From NCBI GenBank assembly GCA_977006965.1, contig OZ345353.1:4588001-4652000 (forward strand): a stretch of DNA of 64,000 nt. Direction: 5' to 3'. The position numbers and the translations under genes were made by a program. Below, one piece after another: positions 43,681 through 56,187 of the stretch; the first letter of the stretch is position 1, and each line of letters starts with the position of its first letter. A model generated the notes under the pieces. The model was not told the origin of the DNA. It searched no databases and saw nothing but the letters and a program-made list of their open reading frames with translations. Origin of the DNA: Phymatolithon calcareum. Taxonomy: Eukaryota; Rhodophyta; Florideophyceae; Hapalidiales.

Positions 43681-45498
43681 TTACAAATTCGAATAGGCTC
43701 TTCTAATCAATTCCATAGCGCGTTTCGTATCCGCTTCAACTCGCTCCGTCCCATTTCGCAGTAGCACTGCCAAGTTGATCAATGCGTTTGCATTCGCAGA
43801 CTTATCAATGGCGAGCGTGTACAGCTGCACAGCTCGGGGAACGTCTGCAGGCACTGCATCACTGCCTTTTTCTAGCAACCGGCCTAAATTGACCATGGAT
43901 TCTACGTCACCGCCTTCGTCAATGGCAATCTCATAGAGTTCAATGGCTTTAGGCAAGTTAGCTGGCACTCCAGGTTTCCCATATTGAAGGAGAAGTCCTA
44001 GGTTGAACATGGCTCCAACATGCCTACCCTCCCTGATAGCACGACTATACAGTTCCATGGCGCGAACTGGATCTGCCGGAACGCCGCCTCCACCATCTTG
44101 CAATGGAGCGTTTGCTGGAACACCTTCTGCGCCTATTTCCAACATGAAGCCTAAATTGACCATGGCCAATATATGCTTACCCTCGTTGATTGCACGAGTG
44201 TACAGTTCAATGGCCCGAGCTGGATCTGCCGGTACGCCGTCTCGGCCATCTTGCAGAAGCCATCCCAAGTTGTTCATCGCGTACTCGTCTGCGCCTTCTT
44301 CGATTGCTTGAGTGTATAGTTCAGCAGCTCGAGCAGGGTCCGCCGGAACACCGTCTGCACCATTTTCTAACAGGTATCCAAGATTGACCATGGCGGGTAT
44401 GTGTCTACCCTCGGTGATAGCTCGGGTATAGAGCTTTGCGGCACGAGGCGGATCCGCGGGAAGGCCTTCGCGACCTTCATGCAACATGCATCCCAGATTC
44501 GTCATCGCCTGAGCGTTTGCTCCTTCCTCGATTGCTCGCATGTATAATTGAGCAGCGCGAGAAGGATCTGCTGGAACACCGTTAGCGCCGTCCGCAAGAA
44601 GCGATGCCAAAAAAAACATTGCATCGGTATCGGAATCATCGTCTATTACTTGAATATACAGTTGTACAGAGCGGGGAGCGTCGGCTGGAACGCCATCTGC
44701 GCCGTCTTGCAGCATCAGTGCAAGATTGAACTTTGAATGAAAGTGGTTTCGTTCAGCTATCGCTCTCAAGTAGAGTTGGGCAGCACGAGGGGGGTCTGCT
44801 GTAATGCCGTCTTGGCCAGTTTGTAATATTATCCCTAGATTGTTCATCGATCTGACGTCTCCAAACTCGTCAATTGCTCTGGAATATAGCTCCACCGCGC
44901 GAATCGGATCTGCTGGCACGCCTACAGCGCCATCATCGAGAAGCCGTGCCAGATTAAATAGTGCTTTGCGATCTGGTGAGTCTTCTGGAACTCCATGTGC
45001 TCCGGTTAGAAGCATTCTCTCAACATTTCCAATCGCACGAAGACGATTGCCCTCATTTATCGCCCGAGTATAGAGCTGCAGTGCACGAGGTGGGTCTGCC
45101 GGAACGCCGTCTACGCCATCCTGAATCAATTTCCCGAAGCTGTTCATCGCATTTACGTCTGCGCCTTCCTCAACTGCTCGTGCGTACAGTTCTAGTGCTT
45201 GAGGTAGATCTGGTTGAATGTCATCTGCGCTGTTTTCTAGCAAATCACCCAGCTTGACCATGGACTTCACATGAGATCCTTCATTGATAGCGCGAGTGTA
45301 CAGCTCCTTGGCACGATGACAATCTGCCGGTACACCGTCTGCTCCGTGGTGCAACAATGTTCCCAGATTGTACATTGCATCAAGATGCCCGCCTTCCTCG
45401 ATGGCACGAGTGTACAAGCCTGCAGCACGAAGAGGGTCAGCAGGTACGCCTTTTGCGCCGTATTGAAACAGCAAGCCGAGCTTGTTCATGTCATCCAT
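43681..45498 (-). CDS. Sel1-like repeat protein, copy 2
   Basis: Same 605-residue protein as 2532-4349, with one residue change (GDVESM). Both copies keep an intact frame although the neighbouring B gene is broken in both, which suggests that this gene is, or recently was, under selection. Start at the ATG of MDDMNK; stop after RRAYSNL. Confidence 0.85.
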   Translation of the reverse strand: MDDMNKLGLLFQYGAKGVPADPLRAAGLYTRAIEEGGHLDAMYNLGTLLHHGADGVPADCHRAKELYTRAINEGSHVKSMVKLGDLLENSADDIQPDLPQALELYARAVEEGADVNAMNSFGKLIQDGVDGVPADPPRALQLYTRAINEGNRLRAIGNVERMLLTGAHGVPEDSPDRKALFNLARLLDDGAVGVPADPIRAVELYSRAIDEFGDVRSMNNLGIILQTGQDGITADPPRAAQLYLRAIAERNHFHSKFNLALMLQDGADGVPADAPRSVQLYIQVIDDDSDTDAMFFLASLLADGANGVPADPSRAAQLYMRAIEEGANAQAMTNLGCMLHEGREGLPADPPRAAKLYTRAITEGRHIPAMVNLGYLLENGADGVPADPARAAELYTQAIEEGADEYAMNNLGWLLQDGRDGVPADPARAIELYTRAINEGKHILAMVNLGFMLEIGAEGVPANAPLQDGGGGVPADPVRAMELYSRAIREGRHVGAMFNLGLLLQYGKPGVPANLPKAIELYEIAIDEGGDVESMVNLGRLLEKGSDAVPADVPRAVQLYTLAIDKSANANALINLAVLLRNGTERVEADTKRAMELIRRAYSNL

Positions 45499-45637
45499 AT
45501 TTGAAAATGTCTCGTGTGGTGAGTACGACACATTCTAACAGTCTACAAGAGGGATGAACTTTGCGTAGTAAACTCCAGCGTGGCTCAATTTACAATAAAA
45601 CCCCGCCCCTTTTCACAGTCCGGTTTTACAATATGAT

Positions 45638-45784
45638 CTAAATATTCGAGTATGCTCTCCTAATCAAATCTATAGCACGTGTCGAGTCTGCGAGCAAGTG
45701 TTCTACACCCCGTCTCAGCAGCACTGCCATGTTGACTAACGCATTTGCATTTTTACGTTTGTCCATGGCACATGAGAGGGCGCG
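45638..45784 (-). pseudogene. 3' remnant of a second Sel1-repeat gene, copy 2
   Basis: As 4489-4635. Here the last unit reads IDLIRRAYSNI, closer to the intact gene (ELIRRAYSNL) than copy 1 (IDFIRRAYSNI). Confidence 0.75.
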
Positions 45785-45941
45785 ACTGGTGTTTTCGGAG
45801 CATGCGCGCGTATGCGCGGTGCGTGGGCGCCCGTGACGGTGATTTAATGGAACCTACAGCTGACTCAGTGGAGTCTGGAACGCAGTGAGAGGCGGGCATG
45901 CCAAGGGCGCGAGTTGATCGCATTTTCTGGCCTGTGGGTAC

Positions 45942-46253
45942 TCAAAATACCCTGATAAAGGAGCGTAGGCAAGAGGAGAAGGGAGGCAGGGATACTGGAG
46001 CTGAAAGCGCTGGAGTACGCGGTGAAGTGGTTAGCGTACCGTTGTTCGCAGTTGTCTGAGCTAAGGTAAATCGTTTTGGGGTTGTTGTCCCTATTCCCTG
46101 TGTCTGACGTGTTCTTCCGGTGTCTGTCCTTGATTCAGGACAGGCTGTTGGCCGGAATGAGCTGACTGCGCTACGCGGAGGAGATATCCGCAGCAGTACA
46201 GCAACACACCGGGCTAAAAACATTCCAATAAGCAGTACATAAGAAGTTCCCAA
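45942..46253 (-). other. 103-codon open frame, B-unit copy 2 (doubtful gene)
   Basis: As 4793-5104, with one residue change. Confidence 0.18.
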
Positions 46254-46604
46254 CCGAAGCTAAGTGGCGCAAGAATGGAGCGCAAGGTGTTTTTGTTCAC
46301 CAAATTTGAGGCTTATGACGAGATAGACAAGTTGTAGGGTACATAATACACACAGTAGCTTACGCCGCGACATGGGAAGAGAACAAGTATCAAGGATCAT
46401 TGATAATTCTCTTCAACAAATTCATCATCTTCCTTCTCGACAAGGAGGAACAAACACTGCTCTCTTTTATACACAGGACGTAAATCCTGAACAGTTTATT
46501 CTCCCACAACTTCGAATTCTGCAATGACACTAATGACTACAGTATAGCAGAAATACGATTTATTCGCCTCTCTGTACCATACAACACTATTTGGGTCTAC
46601 CCAA

Positions 46605-48203
46605 TCATTTCACTGGTTGTATCTCGTTTTCCTTTGGTGTTGCATGTTCGTGATCTTCCATCAGGGTTCCTTCTACACCCGACGATACGTGATGCTTAAA
46701 CGTGTCTGCAATCAGAATGAGTGTGCTCTCAATTTTTCGAAACCTTGCGTCCTCGGTATTGTCGATCCTGGATATATCAATGAATGTAATACCCCTGTCC
46801 ACGTCTTCGGACAGTTCCAGATCTTCTTCACTTAAATTGAACTGAATCTTCTCGAACCCCGCAAACCGCGGGTGGAATTGTGGCCATCCAGTCCAGTACT
46901 TCAGATTTTGTGACAGTCCGGTATCCTGCACGTCCATCTCTATCATCGAATCAGATAGCTTTGTTGGGCGCGCATCCACATGCAGACGATCATCATTCAA
47001 ACCCTCGTTCTCCTCCATCCATTGTGACTGGCCTGCTAATCTGCCATTGTAGCATCTTTCCAATCTTGCCACCGAAACGTGAACACGTCGGCGGTTTTGG
47101 ACATCTCTATACGAAATCGCCAGAACTCCTCATCGATCATCGAAACTGTCAAAAGAATATCTTGAGGAGCGTTTCGTGGAAGGATATTAAACTGGTGCTT
47201 TGCTGTTCCGTTCGCTGGAGCAACTTCAAGAGCTGGAAATCCCAGCACACACAAGATCTTAAGCAGTGGAGACTTTTGCAAATCTTGGGAAGCAGATGAT
47301 CCGGAAAGAGCCATCGGAAGCTCATACTGACATTCCCAGACCAACCTCAACCTCAACCTCAACCCCAACCCCATCCCGAGCTCTAACCCGAGCTCTAACC
47401 CGAACATCAACGTGAAGCTCTTCTTCAGAAATATGTGCATCTCGTCGAAAACCTGTCCACTCATCGTAAATTCAAAACTAGACTCTTCAATTTTCGGATT
47501 CCAATTCACTGTTCCAACTGATGTTCTCGATACATCCAGCCATACTGCTGAGTGCTTCGCAGAAAGTCTATTACGCACCCCATTTTCTGAGGGACATGGT
47601 CAAAACTTATCTCTTGGATAAAGAATCCCAAGGTCGATCTCGTATTTTCAAGCAGGTACACTTCAATTTTTCGTTGCTGCTCAAAAATGCTTCCCAGTAC
47701 ACCTTCGCTGACCCAATCATGAGGATATCCATTACTGTAGCTCCTTGAGTGATCTCTGTAGTTGATACCTTTTCTACGTCCGCAGAATCCAGCTGTCAGA
47801 GCAGCAATGTTGTCAATATGTACACTTGCTTGCAACAAGCATTTGCTCGTTCCATTCTCCCACAAAAGACCGAGAATGAACTCCTTCTTGATCGGTATTC
47901 GATTTGTGACGTGTTCTAGACACTTTTCTTTACCGTACTCAAGCTGGCACAATAAAACCCGACTAGCCACAACGTCCTTGTGATTCGTATTCTTGAGAAA
48001 ATTTGGTGAAATCTCCATTTCTTCTCTGTAGGTGTTCCAGCCTTTTCCTTGTTGCTCCATGAGAAGCATAAAATAAGCAAAATACTCAAGCAATATACTT
48101 TTCACAGCATTTCTGTCATCCTGGGACAAGTGGTTCATTGCAAGATCGGCCCAAGAACCTTTAGCGTCAGCCAAAGTGGACTGCAAATTTTTAAAGGCTA
48201 AAC
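46605..48203 (-). pseudogene. Gene B copy 2, same two frameshifts
   Basis: Both one-base deletions of copy 1 are shared, so the gene was already broken before the 8.3 kb duplication. Small residue changes (LLEYFAYF for LLEYVAYF, LSDSMIEM for LSDPMIEM, QYELPM for QYKLPM) followed it. Confidence 0.65.
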
Positions 48204-49106
48204 ATTTTCCCTGTAACTAATTTGCACGTCTGTGTCACTAAATTAAATAGGAGCACGTCAGTGTCACGAATATGAAAAACAGCACTTCATTATCACTATT
48301 CTAAGAAACGATAGCTCAGTGTCACTAATCCTAAAAACAGCTCTTCTGTGTCACTAAAAGCAACTCAATAAGACACAATTATACTCATCCGGAAAATTTT
48401 TGGAAAACGTTTTCGCAACTGCTATCGGTATGAAGCTGGTCGAGGTGTACGTTAACCACTTGTACAGCTTGCCATTCTATAGCACCTTAATTAAGCTGGA
48501 GAACAAGGTTTCATCGGGAATATTCTGCTCCATAGAACTGCAGGCCTTCAGTTTTATGGAGCAGATCATTCTCGAGGAAAACTTGAGCTTATTGCATTAA
48601 TTTGACGGTTCAGAGCCATTTATCATGACTGCGATTTTGGGAGAGCTCTGCCATTGACCACAGAACACTACTGCAAAAATTTCTCTTTGGTCCGATTTAT
48701 CCACGTTATGGGCCAATTCGACTTTGTCAGACCGTTACAAAGGAAAACAATGCCACCCAATGAGTATCATATAGATTCTGAAAACATTTTGCACAGCACC
48801 TGGAGCTTGTGAAACGTGTACTTGGCAACGAGTATTATTCCTTGCCAAATTTTTACAAGAGGAACAGACTGTGCAAAAATTATTTCCCGAAAATTGTACA
48901 TTTCTAGCTTGTTCTGTAATTTTTAGTGACATGGTCGATTTGTTTGGAAGATTAGTGACATTGAGATGCCAGTTTTGGAAAATAGTGACACCAAGGCACT
49001 GTTTTCCAGATTAGTGACACTGACGCGTCATTTTGCAAAATAGTGACACTGAAATGTCTTTTGCCCGATTAGTGACACAGACGCGAGGATTAGTGACACT
49101 GAAAAT
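48204..49106. mobile_element. Inverted 29-bp-array element, copy 2
   Basis: Identical architecture to 7055-7957. Left array about 48211-48360, right array about 48925-49100, with the same spacings; one base differs in the right array (near 48972). Confidence 0.6.
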
Positions 49107-49439
49107 ATGCGTCCATTTTGAAATCTGTCTGAGAAATCCGACAGTATTCCGGAATACCCGTACGTAAAAACATCATTAGACTGGTAGAAAAGTTGTTCCC
49201 ACCACGAGCGCTATAGTGCATAGAACAGAGGATTAAAATGTGAAACAATCCACTTCTCTCTGTCTTTGTGCTTACAGTCATTTGCGAAAATGCTTGAATT
49301 TCAACGCCCAGATAGCCATGACGGTCATTTAAACGTTCCCTCTCGCCCAACGAAGCAATTTTTATTGAATCTTTCAACCATACACCGCCAAACCGGCATA
49401 GGAATGCAGTCACCCAGCGAACAGAGCACTCTATTGGTC
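49107..49439 (-). pseudogene. Coding-like stretch upstream of gene B, copy 2
   Basis: As 7958-8290. Here the sequence to the right is the membrane-protein frame, so the pieces may once have formed one gene (membrane part, this part, element insertion, gene B). Confidence 0.4.
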
Positions 49440-49985
49440 TTTACAACCCATTCCAATCCCAAAACGATTCGACTTGCGCAAACGAACATGAAGTTCTGCT
49501 CCACTGAACTCATTGTCCACAAGTGAATTGTTTACAAGTATTGCAGAGTCCACCCTGTCAGAGAGAGGCGCTCCCTCATCAAATAGATGCTGGACACGGG
49601 CTCCGAGATCTGTCGGGGCTTTTTCAATGTGCTCCATACGTTCAATACATTTCAAAGCCCGTACGTTCCAACTAGCGAATGCTTTCAGCTGTGCAAGACC
49701 CCAAACCGTCCTTCCAATGTGAATAATGCAAAGAACAGCCGCCGCAATTGACGCTGACATCTCTTTGTAGTCTGCCGCCACGCGTTGTACGTGAGTGTAC
49801 AAACAAACATAAATGAGCGGAAAAATAGAGGTGCAGAGATGGAAATATCCAGCGCGTCGAGTATCTCGGATAGATTTCCATTTGGTGGAGATGAAATCAA
49901 AAGCATACAGAAATCCCCACGGTGTGAAGGCCGCAAGATATGCGAGCACAAGAACAGCAGGGTGTTCCGCGAAGCGGGCAAGACA
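49440..49985 (-). pseudogene. Membrane protein part, probable N-terminal half of the B-family gene
   Basis: A minus-strand frame of more than 172 codons. Three hydrophobic segments are visible: AVLVLAYLAAFTPWGFLY, FHLCTSIFPLIYVCLY and SASIAAAVLCIIHIG, followed by a soluble part (KCIERMEHIEKAPTDLG, LHVRLRKSNRFGIG). A possible 3' splice site with a branch-like 'tctaac' and 'ttttccaag' lies just upstream (minus strand, near 49995), so an earlier exon may exist. The frame stops a few codons after crossing the duplication breakpoint at 49446; a one- or two-base shift would join it to the 49107-49439 frame. Family unknown. The linkage to gene B is inference. Confidence 0.45.
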
Positions 49986-49999
49986 GTTCCTTGGAAAAC

Positions 50000-52700
50000 T
50001 TCTTTATCGTTAGAAACAGATTTGTCGGAGAGAGCGTGAGTCGGAGATATCAGAAAGATGTGCACCTCAATACACACTTGTGTAATGTATTGACCACGTG
50101 GACAAATGTAGGGACACCTGTCTCTGTACGCAGGTGCATGAAAGTAGAAGTACAGTACGTATATCTCGTCTTTCTCAATCGCTGCAGTCAGAGATTCATG
50201 CCAGCATGTGTCGTTGGCTTCTGCCTAGCGATATAGGATCATTTATTTCTGCAGCAAGATATGTTGTGCAGTACTCGAGGACGAGATTGAGGGAGCCTAG
50301 TGTAGTGGAAACAATTATCATGGGGACAGATTGTTTCGGAATGGAGGAGGACGGCAGGTTCGTCATGGAATTGGAAAACGACGATTGTGGGTTCGGTCTG
50401 GTGCGCTTTTTGATAAATATCTACTACTCGATTGTATCGGCACTGCATCTGCAACTTCGCTGACACTCGTTTTGGGCGTACTGTGACTGTCCACGTTCTG
50501 AAAGCTGTGTGTATACCTACGACGTCGGGGGCCGGAGCTGTACGGAAGAGCAAGGGAAACTGGACGGAAAGAAGATTCATCATCCGTGTCACCTTTCAGA
50601 TTCTTTTCTGTGAGGGACATTGCACTCTTCGTATTGCCGTCGAGGTCATGCGAAACGTGCAATTCATCTGAAGGACGGTGGATATTCCCTCATATTGAAC
50701 TTCATGTTTCTGTCCCTGTCCCAGAAGGTAGCGTTCAACTGCAGAGCGTAAAGGAAGAAGTGTCACGAGTGTTCGTTAAAGACGGATGAGATGGGGAAAG
50801 AAAAGCGAGTTGTTCAGCTGGAGCATATTGTCGGCAGAAGCTGTCCCTGCAGCGCAAATGCGATAAGTTATTTAATATTCTCCAGTGACGTGGTTAAGTG
50901 CTCGATATAATCTGCAGGCGACTGATTACGCTGTACTTGCGCTTGTCGTTTTCTCGCTGTGGTTTGTGTCAATTGGTAACTCATCCCCGGCCTCATTAGT
51001 CTTTACTCTTTTTTCCTGCGTACGATTGTTCGCCCTCTTTCGCCGGTACTGGCCATTGCCGTTATCACGTGCCGATGGCTTTCGTGTAGCGAAATGAGGC
51101 ATTTTGTTGCCGCAAAAAGTATGTTACGGAGGACTGGGTGCGAAGACGGGGGTAGTTTCGTCTAATGCAGACAATGGATGATGGCACCACGACGAGCACA
51201 GATCGTTGCAGAAATGAGTGCCGTGGCACTCTCTCAATCGCCATGTGGGAGGACAAAGATTGTGGGTTTTGGTCTTTGGTTCGGTGGTCTTTGACATCGC
51301 TCTACTAATTGCAAGCTACGTCGATTCATTCGGTACTGTGTCCGAAACTTCGCGTAGACACGATTATAGCGAACAGTACTGTGCATGTGGTGCGAAGTGC
51401 ATGGATTTGTTCGACGAAGTGACCAGTGGTTCGGCGCAAGAGGAAGGGAAACGGGACGCAGAAGATGATCATTTGTGATATCGCGCTCCGGATGCATTTC
51501 TCTGTCGCACAGTGCACAATTCGTGTTGTTGGCAAGGGCATATCAAGCGTGCAAGTGTTGCGGGGTGGGCACTTCAGCAGTACGGATGGCGGGTATAGCC
51601 TTCCATTGGGATTCGTTTCCCTGAACGTTTTCATGTGCAGGACGTAGTGGAAGGACGGAGACGACTGATGGTTTGGACGAAAGTGCAGGTCGCAGACTGA
51701 TGAAACGGATGAGCTGAAGCGAGTCGTTCAGGTCGGAGTATCGGCGGGAGAACGTGAAGTCGCAGCAGAAGCTAGGACTAAAGAAACATGTGATTTTTAT
51801 ATGCGCTATGGGTTGGTGAAATTGTGGGTTTTAGAGCCAGAGGATGGATTGCACTTTGCTTACGGTTTTATTTCTGTAGCGTCGCTTTGTTTCAACCTGT
51901 ATCGCATTCGCAGCCTTACGCGGTTTTAAGTACGAGGACCGGTACGTCTCCTCGGTTGGATGCTGAAGTGCGGAGAGTTGGAGTACATACCGCTGCAGAT
52001 GACATGGAGTGTGGCGTGAGTACGCAAGACTAAAAGCCATGTCGACGGCGATCATGAGCTTCCTGGGGCAGTATTGGCACGGGGACGAGGACGAAACGCA
52101 TCCATCATGTTCGTTTTCCATTCTAGGTGTGTTTCAAAGTACATCCCTCGGGAATGAGCGATATAGGGGTTTCGTCTCGTGAAGTCCTGGTGCTCCTAGT
52201 GGCATTCTGACGCTCCGCCCTACTCTCATACATATATCGTCAGCATTCCCGTCTATCGCCGGATGTCGCTTACAAATCTGCGTTCACAGAACCGCTTTCG
52301 TTTCCAAATGGGAGACGGATTGCTTGAGTAAAGAGTGCAGAGTTGTTGGATGTTGATTTTGAAACGTTTTACGAATGCTTCCTTCGTTGCACGCGAGGCC
52401 TTAGGCATAGGAAACGTCTTTCATATTGCTCGATGGGAAGCAATTGACGAATTTGTGGCGATTTACTGCTTGTCTTCAAAATAAACCAGGCAGAATGACG
52501 CCAGCTATGTGAAGGTTGTACAACCTCAGCTTCCATCTATTTTCCGAATACCTGCGCTCTGTGGAACCGAGCAATGCAAGACCGTTATAAGCATCCTCTT
52601 TGCGGGAATTGCGTTCTAAAATCCTTCTTATCTTCTTGTAAAAGCAGAACTGAATGCCTCCTTTTGAACCAGGGACGACAAACCTTCATTCTAGATCAAT
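50000..52700. other. Gene-poor stretch with weak tandem divergence
   Basis: No long frame. Two segments, about 50390-50700 and 51250-51650, look like diverged copies: both have 'gattgtgggtt' early and later a coding-like pair, RKSKGNWTERRFIIRV against RKRKGNGTQKMIICDI, with CTLRIAVEV against CTIRVVGKG. A third 'attgtgggtttt' occurs at 51821. This may be a decayed gene pair, but the frames are short (up to 121 codons at 50098-50463). Confidence 0.35.
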
Positions 52701-53080
52701 TCCCGCTCCGAGTTTTATAAGTCGAAAATAAAACGTGAAGTAGACGATTCATCAATCCTAATGTTTAGTGAGGACTCTTCTTGGGATGGATGTTCTAAGA
52801 AGAAAACGTCGACTATAGATATCACTGTATTGTCGTGTTGCTGTTGTTTTTCTGCTAGCCATCACTATATCGGCTTGATTAGTCTTGCGGAAACAATTGG
52901 AGAAGCCTCAGCCATTCGAGCTGTATCAGCTGTTTTTAATTAACGCCATTGATTCGGTTTGCGGTGCAGCAACAAAGAGTCGTTACTAGACATTGCTTAT
53001 CGCAAGGGAACTCGTCATAGCGTTCAGTTTTCACACCTGTTTACGAAAGCAATATTGAAAAATCTACACAATGCGTAGTG
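52701..53080. other. No supported gene
   Basis: Short frames only; nothing recognisable. Confidence 0.5.
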
Positions 53081-53089
53081 GGATTCTCG

Positions 53090-55157
53090 TAGTATAACGG
53101 CGGGGTCACACAGGGATCCCCGCTGAGTCCCTGCCTCTATTACATGTTCAAGGACATGTTTGCGGAGATTTCCGAGAAGGCCTATCGACGTATGTTAAAA
53201 GTTCTCCGCAATTTTATTTGTCGACGACGTTCAACGGCAAGTGTCGCGCCCGCTGTTATCAGCGATGATCGCTGACTATAGCGTAGGTTGTTTTATATAA
53301 GCTAGTTATTTCCTCCCTCTGAATAATGGAACGTGGGGAGCTCTTTGGATTTCGGCTCGAATACTCGGCTCGTAGCACGCTCAACTTCGCCTGCACGGCC
53401 CTTCGACCACGCGAAGTTAGAGTTCTTCCCGCCCTTGACAGCATTGTTTCACTCTACAAGCTAGCATGATGGCCATTGCGCGCCCCTTTTTCCCCTTTTC
53501 GTGCGTCTGTACCAAATTTGACGGCCAAGCCATGGCCGCCGCCTGAAGACAACGTCGTCCCGGCCCGTCTTTTCCTTCTTCTCTTCCTTTGTTAGTCTTG
53601 TCGTAAGAGGCGCAGTGTCCTCCGTTCGGCTATCACCAAGCTCATCTTTCCCCATTGCTGCGCTTCCAAAGCCCAGTACGTAGTAGCCTCGCGCCTGTAT
53701 CTGATCACCACGCCCGCTTGTGTTCCCGCAAAGCCCATGGAGTGCTCCGATGCTGATCTACACTCTTATACTGTCTGTCTGTTCTGGGGGTTTTGGTTGC
53801 TTGTCTTTCTTTCCGCCCCTTTCTTTCTAGTCTCTCCCGCTCTTTTCTCCCCTCTCCTCGCTTCGGCTTTTCTGTCCCATGTCGCTTCGGGTTTTTTTGG
53901 AGCCTAGCGCTACAGCAAGCAATAAACTCCGACCTAATGCAATGGCTCCTCGATACAGCGTCGCTATGGTCCAGGGAGAATGACATGACATGGAACTCGA
54001 AGAAGGGAAAAAGCGAAGTCCTATCTACCCCGGACTATCAAGCGAAAGTAAGCTACAATTCGTTTGGCAGCATTTAGAGATTCAAGTATATTTTCTTTGG
54101 CTAAGTTCTTTTTCAGATGGTAATATTGCTCAGTTTGGTTGAAATGCAAAAATGAATGGTCTGGACTAGATTCTGCGTCTACGATTTTTCCATGTCACAC
54201 AAAAACCACCGCTTTTCGACTTTTATGACCGAGTTGTACGTTGCAAAGATATGCAAAAGAGGGAAGAATTTGACGGTTCCCTTGATTAAACAGGTGTAGC
54301 ATGGATAGTTGATAATTTTTTCTGATAGCTCCGAAAGCCTTACCTTGGAGTAATGGGCAGCTCTTGCGGTTATCTCTAAGCTAAAGACCTCTGGCTGCTC
54401 AAAAAGTTCTCAAGCTCAATTTCTGCAATCATCTTCGACGACGCTAGAGTATGTCGTAAGGCTACTAGTTTGATCAACGCGGTAATCCCGCATTAGGCAC
54501 CCAGTACTGATTTCCTCCAAAGGAGTGCTCGGTTGAATGTCCACCTTAGGCACCTTAAACGTGCTGTTCTTTCTCCTATGTAAAGAATCCCTGGTAGCTT
54601 GCCTTCAGTAGGAATATTAATTGATATGCCTTCTTCCTTTTCGCTTACGCCTCTGGAGAGCCTCGGTCGTATCGACTTTAATATATGGATGTGAATCCTG
54701 GAATCTGACGACACCAGTCCTGAAAAAACTGAACGGTACCGTATCGAAGATGCTGGCCGTGATGGCGAAAAGGACGATAGCCGAGGAAGCAAGAGAGCCC
54801 TCACTGGGAGTGATACACTGGATTAAGGACCGTCTCTGGGGATGGCTAGGACATGCTCTACGGATGGGTGAGAACAGGCTCGTCCGCAGGATACTGCTAC
54901 AATGCGTACCCAGAACATTTTCTTCTCTCCTTGGCGATATCCCAAACCAAAGTATTGAATCATCCATAAAAGGCGCTTCCGACCACAGCAAGTGGAGTCG
55001 CATGAAGCCTTCTAGACGTCCTAGCCTCTTAGGGGATAAAGAAATCGTCATTTTCCTTTTCCCATACCTTAATTGTTCCTTCTCTCCTCCTCTTCTTCGT
55101 GACAGATCCCTCCTGGGTGAAGTGGAGTACGATATCGATATGCATCCCCGACATTAA
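53090..55157 (+). pseudogene. LINE relic, plus strand, split by a solo LTR
   Basis: Reads GVTQGSPLSPCLYYMFKDMF, then FSAILFVDDVQR (the catalytic FxDD) up to 53240. After the solo LTR it continues QQAINSDLMQWLLDTA and RENDMTWNSKKGKSEVL (53915-54050). The reverse-transcriptase thumb and C-terminal domain follow at 54621-55000 (STLIYGCESWNLTTPVLKKL, GWLGHALRMGENRLVRR). The 5' part with the endonuclease is absent. The DNMTW-SKKGKS block matches the minus-strand LINE at 56.7 kb, but the tail is of the type seen at 9745 and 35395. Confidence 0.8.
53242..53914. mobile_element. Solo LTR with 5-bp target-site duplication
   Basis: A 673-bp insertion between FVDDVQR-Q and QQAINSD of the LINE. It starts TGTCGCGCCC and ends GCGCTACA (TG...CA with TGT/ACA tips). 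The host bases GCAAG occur on both sides (53237-53241 and 53915-53919). A TATA-like 'ttttatataagc' lies near 53290. There is no internal coding, as expected after LTR-LTR recombination. Strand is not decided. Confidence 0.85.
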
Positions 55158-55499
55158 AGTTTTTTTAGTTAGATTTTATTTAAAAGTCCCACAGACTTCC
55201 GAAGATATGGGCGAGGCTTCCTCTGATGCTACCTACCTTTGCGCAGCTCACGAAGCTTCCACCAGAATGGCGGACGGGAAAACTCAGGATTCAAAGTAAT
55301 TCTATCTCAGTCCCCTACGGGATTCTTGGTGTTTCGGCTCGTATGCTTTTTGAATTGCCTTCTCGGAATCAATACAGGCCTTCTTCGTTCTACATGCGTT
55401 CTATGAGTGTCTTGCTAAACATTAAGAGCTCATCTAGCGCCTTATATCCTTCCAGTCGTTTTTCTCCTTGCAGGTCATACCCTGCTAGCGTGTTTTCAC

Positions 55500-56187
55500 T
55501 GGTCTCCATATGTTCTCTGACTCTGGTGCCGAATTATTCGGCCATACTTGTTGGTGAGACCTGTGAGAATCTTCCACAGTCATACTGCTGCGCGAGTTGC
55601 CTGTGCTTCACCTTGGGGAACTTGAGGATTTCTAATTCACTTGTCTTGTCGTATAATATCTTCCTGTTCCGCTTCGATTCTACGGGGGGAGTGTATTTTT
55701 CAGAAGCCCTCATCGCCAATAGTTTCGACACCAGAGCAGCTTCTAGTGTAATATTCTCTTTTCCGATAAAGTTTCATCATACAATCATCTCCTCAGTCAT
55801 TATAATCTCTAACTCCAATAATTTGTTCATTGCCTGCATCCTTTCCTCCTCATCTGTCGCGGTTAGGCTTAGTTTCGTGAGGTTTCGTTGCATTGTGCCC
55901 AGGCTCTTCTCCGCCATCTCCCCAAAGTTCTCTACGTTGGACGCGGGCGCGCGTGGGAGAAAACGTTCGAAGAGCCATTTTACGCCCAGCTGTCGATGTT
56001 TTCGCGATTTCAGTAGCATAACCGCGTTTACGGGCTCTGTCACGCCCACGGGGATTCTTCGCTTAAGACCTTCCTCTTCTTGTTCCCATGCTTGAAGGAG
56101 GCGGTTTCTCTCCTCCTGAGGGGTGACCATTCCGCGTACAGCTCTATCAGCCTGTATAGTTAAGAGGTCATGCTGTGTCAGGTACAT
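55500..56187 (-). pseudogene. LINE ORF2 C-terminal region
   Basis: Frames at 55777-56187 (QEERNRLLQAWEQEEEGLKR, EEERMQAMNKLLELEI) and 55534-55731 give charged, helical sequence downstream of the reverse transcriptase. Assigned by position only. Confidence 0.45.

Larger units (their letters stand above)
41150..49446. repeat. Segmental duplication, copy 2
   Basis: Direct copy of 1-8297. Left of 41150, bases 41018-41149 match the edge of unit B, so the visible copy is a part of a longer unit. Because a membrane-protein frame runs up to and across 49446, copy 2 probably shows the ancestral right junction. Confidence 0.97.

Noticed and set aside
55226-56095. 289-codon plus-strand frame, Ser/Phe-rich
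   Set aside because: Antisense to the LINE C-terminal region, with low-complexity hydrophobic composition typical of a shadow frame.
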